From assembly GCA_035559535.1 (NCBI GenBank), contig DATMBG010000032.1, positions 62,001 through 126,000 on the forward strand: DNA of 64,000 nt. Reading direction: 5' to 3'. Below the pieces are notes generated by a model. It worked only from the letters and a program-made list of their open reading frames with translations, ran no database searches and had not been told where the DNA came from. The stretch comes from Candidatus Limnocylindrales bacterium. Lineage in GTDB: Bacteria; Moduliflexota; Moduliflexia; Moduliflexales; JAUQPW01. The position numbers and the translations under genes were made by a program. Positions 52,190 to 60,798 of this stretch are shown one piece after another; position 1 is the stretch's first letter; every line of letters starts with the position of its first letter.

Positions 52190-52662
52190 ATTTTTTCTTT
52201 TCCCATCTTTGAAACCAGTTTTCAAAGAAAAAATGATTTCTTCGATTTAATTAAGATTAAAAAATATACCTGATTCCCATTTTCGAGTCGTTCCCACGGC
52301 GTTTTTCCATGATTACAAAATAAAACGGTTTCAGCCTGTAGATAGGTGTATCCAAATCTCTGTTTGAAGTCAAGGTTTTTCACAAAGGCTTCCACAGGCG
52401 TGGTAAGAGATGGAGTCTTTCCATAATCCCATAAAGGGGGGTACAAAATTCTTAAACAAAATTCTAGACTCTTATAGGTAAAGGATGTATAATATAAGGG
52501 GTTTTGCACAAAGCTGCTCTGTTTCTTGTCCTGCGTCGGGTGTCTTAAAATAACCTGGGTGTTTAAATTCAAAAATCTTCTAATTTAAATAAAACTCAAT
52601 AGCTACTCACATATCGTAGTAACGATAAGGAGAAACATAAGGAGAAACATAAGGAGATTATT
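52190..52662. other. 473-bp divergent region between PaaK-like and hppA genes
   Basis: A/T-rich, with no credible gene. A frame on the minus strand (52222-52572) has neither ribosome site nor family likeness. The region must contain both promoters. A short perfect stem, TATCG-TAGTAA-CGATA, is at about 52612-52627, and the word TATCGTAGTAA from it recurs before glcD at about 57864. A tandem ribosome-site repeat precedes hppA. Confidence 0.45.
52625..52660 (+). promoter_or_regulatory. Triple tandem Shine-Dalgarno repeat before hppA
   Basis: ATAAGGAGAAAC occurs twice exactly (52625-52636 and 52637-52648), then as ATAAGGAGATTA (52649-52660). The ATG at 52663 is 8 bases after the third AAGGAG. 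Three full ribosome sites 12 bases apart are unusual. Confidence 0.85.
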
Positions 52663-54729
52663 ATGACCTTGGTGATAGTCTTAGCCATTAGTATCCTTGG
52701 ATTAGGTTTTGCCTGGTATCTGGCCCGGTTTGTTTTAGCTCAGGGTACTGGCAAGTATGAAATGCAAGAAATATCTAATGCTATACGTGAAGGGGCAGAA
52801 GCTTTCTTGAAGAGGCAGTATAAAACCATTGCAATTCTCAGTGGGGCTTTAGGCCTGCTGATCCTTCTGCTCTATGGATTCTTGAAAGAGGACTGGAACC
52901 TGGCGGTTAAAACGACCTTTGCCTTTTTTTTAGGAGCCGGGTGTTCCGCCCTGGCCGGGTATATTGGGATGTATGTTTCAGTGCGTGCCAATATCCGTAC
53001 GGCCAATGCGGCGTTGACCAGTTTAAATAATGCGCTTATTATTGCCTTGAGAGGTGGAGCGGTTTCTGGAATTACGGTCGTTGCCATGAGTCTTCTGGGA
53101 GTCGGGGGGCTTTTCCTTCTCTATGGCGGTTTATCGGATCCTCAAAAGGTTCCTTTTTTAATAGTGGGTTACGGATTTGGGGCCAGTTTTGTCGCCTTAT
53201 TTGCTCAATTGGGAGGAGGTATTTACACCAAGGCTGCGGATGTTGGAGCAGATTTGGTTGGAAAGGTAGAGGTCGGAATTCCTGAGGATGATCCGAGAAA
53301 TCCGGCTGTTATTGCAGATCTGGTCGGGGATAACGTGGGAGATTGTGCCGGTCGTGGCGCCGATCTTTTTGAATCCACGGCGGCAGAGAACATCGGTGCC
53401 ATGATTTTGGGAGTTGCTTTATTCCCCCACTTTGGAATCAAGGGAATTTTATTTCCCCTCCTGGCCCGGGCTTTTGGACTCATAGCCAGTATGGCAGGCG
53501 TCATGGTGGTTAAAACCGATGAACAGGGAGATCCTATGAAAGCCCTCAATAAGGGCTATTACGTAACGGCTGTTCTGGCTACCATCGGTTTTTATATTGC
53601 AACCGCAACTATGCTCAAGAACAATCTCTGGTTCTTTCTAGCAGGTTTTATAGGAATTTTGACCAGTATTGCCTTTGTTTATATTACCCAATATTACACC
53701 GAATACAAATATCGCCCCGTTAAAGAAATCGCCCAGGCTTCTCAAACCGGACCGGCTACAAATATTATTACCGGACTGTCGGTTGCTCTAGAATGTACGG
53801 CACTTCCGGTGGTTGTGATTTCTGCCGCCATCCTCTTTTCCTATTACTGTGGACAAAAAGGAATGGAAGGGGGTGGACTGTACGGAACGGCGGTGGCTAC
53901 CATGGGTATGCTGGCCACATGCGCCTATATCTTGGCCATGGACACCTTTGGGCCTATTACCGATAACGCGGGCGGCATTATCGAAATGTCCCAACAACCC
54001 GATGAAGTCCGCAGAAAAACCGACCGATTGGATGCCGTTGGGAATACCACCAAGGCCCTTACCAAAGGATATGCCATTGGAAGCGCAGCCCTCGCCGCTT
54101 TTTTGCTTTTTTCCGCCTATCTGGACGAGGTTGCCCATATTACCGGTAAACCTTTCCATTCGGTAGATATCGCTAAAGTGGAAGTGTTTATTGGAGGGCT
54201 TTTGGGAGCCATGCTGGTATTCCTGTTCAGTGGACTCGCTATCCGGGCTGTGGGAAAAGCGGCTTACTACGTTATCAACGATGTGCGGGCCCAGTTTAAA
54301 GAGAATCCAGAAATTCTGAAAGGAAAAGCTAAGCCGAATTATGCCCGGTGTGTGGATATCGTGACACTGGGAGCTTTAAAAGAAATGGTATTACCCGGTG
54401 TTCTGGCCGTAGGAATGCCGGTTGTGGTGGGTCTCCTTTTCCGAATGGTGGGTTTAGGAGCCGAGGCCGTTGCGGCGCTTCTAATGATCGGAACCATTGC
54501 TGGTATCCTTGCTGCCACCATCATGAACAACGGAGGGGGAGCCTGGGATAATGCCAAAAAGTACATTGAAACAGGGGTATATGGGGGTAAAAAATCCGAT
54601 GCTCATAAAGCTGCTGTGGTCGGTGATACGGTCGGAGACCCCCTTAAAGATACAGCCGGTCCTTCTCTCCATGTGCTGATTAAGTTGCTCAGCACCATAA
54701 CGCTGGTACTGGCTCCCTTGTTTGTTTGA
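52663..54729 (+). CDS. hppA: Membrane-bound proton-translocating pyrophosphatase, K+-independent type
   Basis: Uses pyrophosphate hydrolysis to pump ions across the inner membrane. The 688-aa protein has ~16 membrane segments and the signature blocks A-D-V-G-A-D-L-V-G-K-V-E, D-D-P-R-N-P-A-V-I-A-D-L-V-G-D-N-V-G-D and, near the end, D-T-V-G-D-P-L-K-D-T-A-G-P-S. The K+-site segment reads G-N-T-T-K464-A; lysine here marks the K+-independent H+-pumps, while alanine marks K+-dependent (often Na+-pumping) ones. This is family knowledge applied to the sequence. Expression looks controlled at translation by the repeated ribosome sites. Confidence 0.95.
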   Translation: MTLVIVLAISILGLGFAWYLARFVLAQGTGKYEMQEISNAIREGAEAFLKRQYKTIAILSGALGLLILLLYGFLKEDWNLAVKTTFAFFLGAGCSALAGYIGMYVSVRANIRTANAALTSLNNALIIALRGGAVSGITVVAMSLLGVGGLFLLYGGLSDPQKVPFLIVGYGFGASFVALFAQLGGGIYTKAADVGADLVGKVEVGIPEDDPRNPAVIADLVGDNVGDCAGRGADLFESTAAENIGAMILGVALFPHFGIKGILFPLLARAFGLIASMAGVMVVKTDEQGDPMKALNKGYYVTAVLATIGFYIATATMLKNNLWFFLAGFIGILTSIAFVYITQYYTEYKYRPVKEIAQASQTGPATNIITGLSVALECTALPVVVISAAILFSYYCGQKGMEGGGLYGTAVATMGMLATCAYILAMDTFGPITDNAGGIIEMSQQPDEVRRKTDRLDAVGNTTKALTKGYAIGSAALAAFLLFSAYLDEVAHITGKPFHSVDIAKVEVFIGGLLGAMLVFLFSGLAIRAVGKAAYYVINDVRAQFKENPEILKGKAKPNYARCVDIVTLGALKEMVLPGVLAVGMPVVVGLLFRMVGLGAEAVAALLMIGTIAGILAATIMNNGGGAWDNAKKYIETGVYGGKKSDAHKAAVVGDTVGDPLKDTAGPSLHVLIKLLSTITLVLAPLFV

Positions 54730-54790
54730 TCGTTGTTCGTTGTCCGTTGCTACTAACCGACAGCCAACAACGGACAACGAATAACAGACA
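54727..54790 (+). repeat. Intercistronic hairpin overlapping the hppA stop codon
   Basis: The left arm 54727-54749 (TGATCGTTGTTCGTTGTCCG...) includes the TGA stop and pairs with 54768-54790 at 18 of 23 positions. The arms are made of a heptamer-like word, TTGTCCG/CGGACAA. It shares CAACGGACAAC with 49250-49260 and 32701-32711. Confidence 0.65.
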
Positions 54791-54795
54791 AAATT

Positions 54796-55845
54796 ATGTC
54801 CACAAATCCTTTTAGAAAAGCCACAGAAGTCTTAGCTAAGTTGGGTATCACCCTCTCCGACGAGGGTTTTATAAAAAGGCTCCACGAACTTCGATCCCAA
54901 AAAAATCAACTCTCTTCTTACCTGGCCAGGGCAGAACGTTATAAGAGTAAAGTCTCTCCCATTACCTACGAAAAGGTTAAGAATGATTATCAGAAAAGAT
55001 TGCAAGAAATCGCCGCCGAACATGAGGAAAAAGAGAAAAAGTTAAAGGATGAAATGGACCTGATGCTCCGGAAACGGGATGAACTGGTAGAGATTGTCAA
55101 GCCGGTGGCTTTTGAATATGAGGAACTTAAATTTCGTTGCATGGTGGGAGAATATACAAAAGCCGCTTTTCTTTCCCTGGCTTCGGATAAGATTAATTTC
55201 CTGAAAGATCAAAAGGAAAAATTGCAGGCCCTTTCGGATAAGTTAGCTTTTTATCGACTCATTCTAAACCTTCAGCAAGAAGTTACAGAGCCTATGGAAA
55301 CTCTGCCCCTTGAACTGGAAGACTTTGAAATACCCCCTGAAGAAGCTAAAGAATCCTCCTTTCAACCGGCTGAAGAGGAAGCCGGGATTGCCCCAAAAGC
55401 AGTCTCGCCAACTTCATCGGAACCTCTCGAAGAGGAATTCGAGTTCAACTTTAGTGCCACCCAAACCCTGTCTTCCGAAAATGACTTTTCTGACACCGAA
55501 CTGACCGAAGCGGAAGAAGATATCGATTTAGAACAAATGGTTGAATCGGAACAGGCCTTTGTAATCCTTAAGGAAGAAGGTCAGGAAGATAAACCTTTTA
55601 TGATTTTACCAGAAGAATCCCTGACCATTGGACGGGCCAAAGATAATACCTTGAGAATAGATCAGGATTCAATCTCCCGATACCATGCCAAAATAAGCTT
55701 CGAAAACGGACAGGTTATTATTCGGGACCTGGGAAGTGCGAACGGAACGTTTGTTAACGGAAAGAAAATTAAGGAATACGCTTTATCGGATAACGATGTG
55801 ATCTCTGTGGGTGAAAAGGTGAAATTGATCTTTAAAAAACTATAA
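54796..55845 (+). CDS. Coiled-coil protein with C-terminal FHA domain
   Basis: The 349-aa cytoplasmic protein has a long charged coiled coil (~20-155), an acidic E/P-rich linker (~165-250) and a C-terminal FHA domain (~258-345). The FHA domain keeps the phosphothreonine-binding set: I-G-R, S-I-S-R-Y-H and N-G-T-F-V-N-G. It therefore looks functional, in contrast to most modules of the protein at 29027-30925. It could read phosphorylation by the kinase of the 31-kb cluster. The gene follows hppA by 66 bases and its stop overlaps that of selB, on the other strand, by 6 bases. Confidence 0.82.
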   Translation: MSTNPFRKATEVLAKLGITLSDEGFIKRLHELRSQKNQLSSYLARAERYKSKVSPITYEKVKNDYQKRLQEIAAEHEEKEKKLKDEMDLMLRKRDELVEIVKPVAFEYEELKFRCMVGEYTKAAFLSLASDKINFLKDQKEKLQALSDKLAFYRLILNLQQEVTEPMETLPLELEDFEIPPEEAKESSFQPAEEEAGIAPKAVSPTSSEPLEEEFEFNFSATQTLSSENDFSDTELTEAEEDIDLEQMVESEQAFVILKEEGQEDKPFMILPEESLTIGRAKDNTLRIDQDSISRYHAKISFENGQVIIRDLGSANGTFVNGKKIKEYALSDNDVISVGEKVKLIFKKL

Positions 55846-57750
55846 CTCCCTCAGGACCCTGGTATCTCCCGTTCGGATCGTTAAACCCAGCGAATCAAAG
55901 TATTCCAACAAGGGGATGGCATACTTTCGACTGATCCCCAGGAGATCTTTTAAGATTCCTACCTCTATACTCCCTTTGTCCTTTAGGAATTGGACTACGG
56001 TGGATTTAATCTCTTCCAGCTTACTTCGATGATAAAAGATGGGTTCTCGAACCCGAACAAGGGTTCCGACTTCCAGGAGAAATTGAAAGATCTCTTCGAC
56101 AAGTTCCCTATTTCCACCGATTTTTTCTAAAACCTCTTCATAGTTGGGAGGTTGAAATCCTCCTGATAAATAAATCTCTTCAAGTTTGCGCCGGATTTGC
56201 TCCTGCTCAAGGGATAATTGGATATGGTGGGTACTTAATCGAACTATTTTTTTATCCACGGTCAAGATCCCGGCTTCTGTTTGTTCTTCTAAAACTTTAT
56301 TGAAAATCTGAATAGGTAGCTCTTCCGGAAGCTTGCTTCGGAGTTCCTCCTTGGACATTCCCAATTTTAGGGGATATTTAGCATGAAAATCTTTCAAGTA
56401 GGTCTGGACCATTCCTTTCAATTCTTCATAGGTATCTCGATGAATAAAAATTCGAGCTTCCGGGTCCATGAGAACCAGTTTTCCCTGTTCCGATAGCTTT
56501 TCCAACTCAGACCGGATATTTTGCTTTGAGGCGGTTATTTGACCTAACAGGGTTTGCACGTTAACGGGCTTCCATCGATTCCACCGGGCATAAACTTCTA
56601 TCACCTGATCCAGAGACCCTTCTCTGAGTATCCTGAGATCTTTCAAGGGTTGCGGGGCAAACCGTTTGTGCTTTTGGGGATGAGGATTGAGGATCTCTCC
56701 TCCACCTATGGTGATAACCGGAGAGTAACTCCGGATTACATAACGATCCCCGGCCAAAACAACTCCAGGTGCTTCCAGATGAATTTGTGCAAATGTTTCC
56801 TGACCCGGCTCCAATTCTTCGCGATCCAGGAGAACGATCCGGGCCATGATCTCACTGGTTCCTACATGGAACCGAACCCGTGTCCTATTTTTAAGGGGTT
56901 TATCGGCTTTTGCCAGGAGCTGGAGGTGGACATCCAGCATATAAGTAGCTTCAACCAAGTCGGGTTCTATTAATACGTCTCCGCGTTCCAGGTTTGCTTT
57001 TTCAAGCCCATGCAAATTCAGGGCGGTACGTTGCCCGGCCCAGGCTTTTTGAACACTCTGGTTATAGGTTTGGATTCCCCGAACCCGGGCTTTTAACTTC
57101 TTGGGTAAAACCTCCAGGGTATCCTCGATCTGAACGACCCCTGAAACTAAGGTACCCGTCACGACGGTACCGAATCCTTTAACGGTAAAAACCCGATCAA
57201 TGGGAAGACGAAAAATACCTGCAGCATTTCGAGGTTGGACTTGAAGGGCCAGTTTTTCTAATTCCCCCTTGAGATGATCGATGCCGACCCCTGTTTTGGA
57301 AGAAACGGGAACAATGGGGGCCTTTTCTAGAAAGGAGCCCTTTATAAAATTTTTTACATCTTCTATCACCAGTTCCAGCCATTCTTCATCGACCAGATCG
57401 GACTTTGTCAAAGCCACTATCCCCTGCTGGATCTGAAGGAGTTGACAAATGGCAAGATGTTCCTCCGTTTGAGGCATAACCCCTTCGTCGGCTGCAATGA
57501 CGAAAAGGGCCAGATCAATCCCACCCACCCCGGCCAGCATATTTTTTACAAACTTCTCGTGACCCGGGACATCTATGATTCCCAATTCGATTTCCGGGGA
57601 GAGGCGAAGAAAAGCAAATCCTAAATCAATGGTAATTCCACGTTCTTTTTCCTCCTTAAGTCGATCGGTATCAATACCTGTTAAGGCTTTGACAAGGGCT
57701 GTTTTGCCATGATCGATATGCCCGGCGGTTCCTATAATGATATGCTTCAT
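55840..57750 (-). CDS. selB: Selenocysteine-specific translation elongation factor SelB
   Basis: Delivers selenocysteyl-tRNA to the ribosome at UGA codons marked by a SECIS hairpin. The 636-aa protein has the GTPase domain ([11 protein letters not shown] at 8-18, D-V-P-G-H-E-K at ~61, T-K-S-D), an EF-Tu-like beta domain II and III ([14 protein letters not shown]) and four small winged helices at the C-terminus (~380-636), which bind SECIS. Both ends match SelB and not EF-Tu. selA, selC and selD are not in the window. The start ATG is at 57750. Confidence 0.95.
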   Translation of the reverse strand: MKHIIIGTAGHIDHGKTALVKALTGIDTDRLKEEKERGITIDLGFAFLRLSPEIELGIIDVPGHEKFVKNMLAGVGGIDLALFVIAADEGVMPQTEEHLAICQLLQIQQGIVALTKSDLVDEEWLELVIEDVKNFIKGSFLEKAPIVPVSSKTGVGIDHLKGELEKLALQVQPRNAAGIFRLPIDRVFTVKGFGTVVTGTLVSGVVQIEDTLEVLPKKLKARVRGIQTYNQSVQKAWAGQRTALNLHGLEKANLERGDVLIEPDLVEATYMLDVHLQLLAKADKPLKNRTRVRFHVGTSEIMARIVLLDREELEPGQETFAQIHLEAPGVVLAGDRYVIRSYSPVITIGGGEILNPHPQKHKRFAPQPLKDLRILREGSLDQVIEVYARWNRWKPVNVQTLLGQITASKQNIRSELEKLSEQGKLVLMDPEARIFIHRDTYEELKGMVQTYLKDFHAKYPLKLGMSKEELRSKLPEELPIQIFNKVLEEQTEAGILTVDKKIVRLSTHHIQLSLEQEQIRRKLEEIYLSGGFQPPNYEEVLEKIGGNRELVEEIFQFLLEVGTLVRVREPIFYHRSKLEEIKSTVVQFLKDKGSIEVGILKDLLGISRKYAIPLLEYFDSLGLTIRTGDTRVLREL

Positions 57751-57840
57751 ACTTTAAATGTATAAGATAGGGCCTCTCCCCTGTCAAGGTCTTTGATAGG
57801 TAAGGAAGGGGATTATTTTCCCAAAAAGACCACAGAAAGA

Positions 57841-57869
57841 TTGACAGGGATTCATTTCAAGTATATCGT
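57841..57869 (+). promoter_or_regulatory. Candidate promoter of the glcDEF series
   Basis: TTGACA (57841-57846), 17 bases, TATCGT (57864-57869). The -35 is perfect and the -10 matches 4 of 6. It lies 57 bases before the glcD start. Confidence 0.5.
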
Positions 57870-57925
57870 AGTAAGGGGGCTTAAAAATTATTAAAAGAAC
57901 CAAAAATTCAATGGGGGGGGTGTTT

Positions 57926-59350
57926 ATGGACAAGAAAAAATGGGTCACCGAACTGGCCAAGATTGTCGGGGTTGGGAATGTTCTGTCAACCCGGGAGGAT
58001 TTAATCGTCTATGAATGTGATGGTCATACCATCGATAAAGCTCCTCCCGATGTGGTTGTTTTTCCCACCTCCACGCAACAAGTGGTCGATATTGTTAAGT
58101 TTGCCTATCGAGAAAAAATTCCCTTCGTCGGTCGCGGAGCCGGAACGGGATTGAGCGGAGGAGCTTTATCTCTCCAGGGAGGGATTGTCATCGAGTTTTG
58201 TAAGATGAACCGAATCCTGGAAATTGATTATGAAAACAAGCGGGCCGTGGTGGAACCGGGGGTTGTTAACTTACATCTCAGTGAAGCCCTTTCAGAGCAA
58301 GGATACTATTATGTACCGGATCCCTCGAGCCAGGCTTCCTGTACAATCGGCGGAAACATTGCCGAAAATTCCGGAGGACCTCACACCCTGAAATATGGAG
58401 TCACCACCAACCATGTATTGGGTCTGGAAGTCGTTTTGCCGGATGGAGAGGTCATTCAAGTGGGGGGTAAGATGGAAGATCCCCTGGGCTATGATCTAAC
58501 CGGGATTCTGGTAGGCTCCGAAGGAACCTTCGGATTGGTAACCAAAGCGATTGTACGCATTATGCATAAACCGGAAGCAGTTAAAACCCTACTGGGTATT
58601 TTTGATACAGTGGATGACGCCAGCAGTACCGTTTCGGGAATTATTGCCCGGGGAATCATTCCAGGAGCTCTGGAAATGATGGATAACCTGGTCATTCAGG
58701 CGGTAGAGGCAGCTACCCAAATCGGTTATCCCCTGGATGCCGGGGCCGTCCTCATTATTGAACTGGATGGATTTAAGGAGGGAATGGAAGAGCTGGCAGA
58801 TCAGATTATCCAGGTTTGTAAGGAAAATCGGGTTCGAGAAGTCCGTGTTGCCCGCTCTGAGGAAGAACGTGCCATAATTTGGAAGGGCCGTAAGGGTGCC
58901 TTTAGTGCCATCGGTCGTCTCTCCCCTACGTATTATACCCAGGACGGTGTGATCCCCAGAACCCGACTGCCGGAAGTTTTAAGGAAAATAGCCGAAATCT
59001 CCCAAAAATATGGACTGCGTATTCCCAACGTTTTCCATGCCGGAGATGGAAATCTTCACCCGCTTATCCTCTTTGATCTTCGCGATAAAAAACAGGTGGA
59101 AAAAGCCCTGGAAGCGGGTAGGGAAATCCTCAAAGTTTGTGTGGACGTGGGAGGAAGTATCACGGGAGAACACGGGATCGGAGTCGAAAAAAACAACTAT
59201 ATGCCCTGGATCTTTACTCCTGAAGATTTAGAAGCCATGCGTCGAGTTAAAACCGTTTTTAATCCGGATAATCTGCTGAATCCAGGAAAGGTATTTCCTA
59301 CCTCCAAAGGCTGCAGTGCAGAAGCCAGGTTTTACGGTAAAGTAGCTTAG
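57926..59350 (+). CDS. glcD: FAD-linked glycolate/lactate-type oxidase subunit GlcD
   Basis: Flavin subunit oxidising 2-hydroxy acids. The protein is 474 aa from the ATG at 57926, which follows a G8 tract acting as ribosome site; an ATG at 57911 precedes that tract. The FAD domain has G-R-G-A-G-T-G-L-S-G-G-A-L and P-D-P-S-S-Q-A-S-C-T-I-G-G-N-I-A-E-N-S-G-G-P. The C-terminal domain has N-V-F-H-A-G-D-G-N-L-H-P and G-E-H-G-I-G-V-E-K, as in GlcD and D-lactate dehydrogenases. It works with GlcE and GlcF encoded next. Substrate (glycolate or D-lactate) is not determined by sequence. Confidence 0.9.
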   Translation: MDKKKWVTELAKIVGVGNVLSTREDLIVYECDGHTIDKAPPDVVVFPTSTQQVVDIVKFAYREKIPFVGRGAGTGLSGGALSLQGGIVIEFCKMNRILEIDYENKRAVVEPGVVNLHLSEALSEQGYYYVPDPSSQASCTIGGNIAENSGGPHTLKYGVTTNHVLGLEVVLPDGEVIQVGGKMEDPLGYDLTGILVGSEGTFGLVTKAIVRIMHKPEAVKTLLGIFDTVDDASSTVSGIIARGIIPGALEMMDNLVIQAVEAATQIGYPLDAGAVLIIELDGFKEGMEELADQIIQVCKENRVREVRVARSEEERAIIWKGRKGAFSAIGRLSPTYYTQDGVIPRTRLPEVLRKIAEISQKYGLRIPNVFHAGDGNLHPLILFDLRDKKQVEKALEAGREILKVCVDVGGSITGEHGIGVEKNNYMPWIFTPEDLEAMRRVKTVFNPDNLLNPGKVFPTSKGCSAEARFYGKVA

Positions 59351-59371
59351 GGAAAGGAAATTCTCGAGGGA

Positions 59372-59448
59372 GAGAATAGGAGAAAGGAAGAACGGAAGAA
59401 TAAATCGTAGATGGCTTATTTTCTCCTTCTTTTATTCTTCTATTCTCA
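59372..59448 (+). repeat. Purine/pyrimidine inverted repeat between glcD and glcE
   Basis: The arm 59372-59405 (GAGAATAGGAGAAAGG...) pairs imperfectly with 59415-59448 (...TTCTTCTATTCTCATTTATC). It fills the 104-base gap and ends next to the TTG start of glcE. Confidence 0.5.
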
Positions 59449-59454
59449 TTTATC

Positions 59455-60798
59455 TTGGATAACCTTATCAAAGAGCTTATCAATATTGTTGGGGAACCCC
59501 ACCTTTTGACCTCAGAGATGGATCCCTACAGGGTAGAAGGTCGGGTTCCCAAAGCCATCGTTTTCCCGGGTACCATTCTGGAAGTTTCTGAAATCCTGGC
59601 CCTGGCCGATAAAGAGGGAGTCAGTGTTATTCCCCGTGGAAGTGGGACGAAGATGCATTTGGGTGGAATTCCCAAAAGGGTTGATTTGGTTCTTTCATTG
59701 ACCCGCCTCAACCAAATACTTGAATACGAATCGGCAGATCTAACCGTGAGGACCCAGGCCGGTATTACCTTGGCAAATCTTCAAAGTACCCTTGCTCAAA
59801 GGGGTCAATTTCTGGCATTGGATCCTCCCTTTGCTTCCAAGGCCACCATCGGTGGGATTTTGTCCACTAACTCCTCTGGACCTTGCAGACTTCTTTATGG
59901 AACGGCGCGAGACCTGGTTATCGGAATCAAGGTGGTTCACCCGGGCGGTATGGTAACCAAGGGTGGGGGGAAGGTTGTTAAAAATGTGGCCGGGTATGAT
60001 ATGAATAAGCTCTATATAGGAGCTTTAGGAACTTTAGGGGTGATTGTGGAGGCTAATTTTAAGCTTCGTCCTCTCCCCAGGATGGAGAAAACTCTGTGGG
60101 CCACCTTTCCGTCCCTCTCAACGGCCTTTGAAGCTGTCACCAGGATTTTCAAATCCGAACTGAGTCCGGCGTTCCTGGAGTTGTTTAATCCCTTGGCCGG
60201 AACCTTGTTAAGTCGGGTTATTGAGATTCAAACCCCTGAAAATAATTTCATCGTAGCCATGGGAGCCGATGAGGTGCCGGAAGCAGTCGAACGGCAGGTA
60301 ACCCAGGCAGAAAGGGTTTGTAAAGAATCCGGCGCAACCGATACCCTGATTTTAGCCGGAGAGACAGAAGGGAAACTCCGGAGATCTATTCGGGAGTTTT
60401 TCACACTGGCCACTACCCATACCCGTACAACCTTAAGTTGTAAGGCCAGTATCCCCCCCAAAACCGTTGGGGAACTTTTCCAAATTGTCCATGGGATGGA
60501 AAAAAGGTATGAAGTACCCGGTCTGCTTCAAGCCCATGCAGGAAATGGAATCGTTTATGTTTACTTTTCCCGGCCGGAAACTCCTATAGAAACATGGGTT
60601 AAAATGATTGAGGAACTGAGAACTTCGGTTGTTAATTTAGGTGGAAATCTGGTTGTGGAGTTGGCTCCCATTAATTTGAAAGAAAGGATCGATATCTGGG
60701 GGCACCCGGGAAGTAGCTTTCGCCTGATGCAGGGAATTAAAGCCCAATTCGATCCCCATAACATTTTAAATCCGGGGAGGTTTGTGGGAGGATTGTAA
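59455..60798 (+). CDS. glcE: FAD-binding subunit GlcE-like
   Basis: The 447-aa protein is a shorter paralogue of GlcD: PCMH FAD domain with I-P-R-G-S-G-T-K-M-H-L-G, D-P-P-F-A-S-K-A-T-I-G-G-I-L-S-T-N-S-S-G-P and K-N-V-A-G-Y-D-M-N-K-L-Y-I-G, the last being characteristic of GlcE. The C-terminal catalytic half is reduced, ending L-N-P-G-R-F. The start is TTG at 59455, with no good ribosome site; an ATG at 59518 is an alternative but would remove part of the fold. It is immediately upstream of glcF with no spacer. Confidence 0.87.
   Translation: MDNLIKELINIVGEPHLLTSEMDPYRVEGRVPKAIVFPGTILEVSEILALADKEGVSVIPRGSGTKMHLGGIPKRVDLVLSLTRLNQILEYESADLTVRTQAGITLANLQSTLAQRGQFLALDPPFASKATIGGILSTNSSGPCRLLYGTARDLVIGIKVVHPGGMVTKGGGKVVKNVAGYDMNKLYIGALGTLGVIVEANFKLRPLPRMEKTLWATFPSLSTAFEAVTRIFKSELSPAFLELFNPLAGTLLSRVIEIQTPENNFIVAMGADEVPEAVERQVTQAERVCKESGATDTLILAGETEGKLRRSIREFFTLATTHTRTTLSCKASIPPKTVGELFQIVHGMEKRYEVPGLLQAHAGNGIVYVYFSRPETPIETWVKMIEELRTSVVNLGGNLVVELAPINLKERIDIWGHPGSSFRLMQGIKAQFDPHNILNPGRFVGGL

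Noticed and set aside
52222-52572. 116-aa minus-strand frame upstream of the PaaK-like gene
   Set aside because: TTG start without ribosome site, no recognised family, and it covers the region needed for two divergent promoters.
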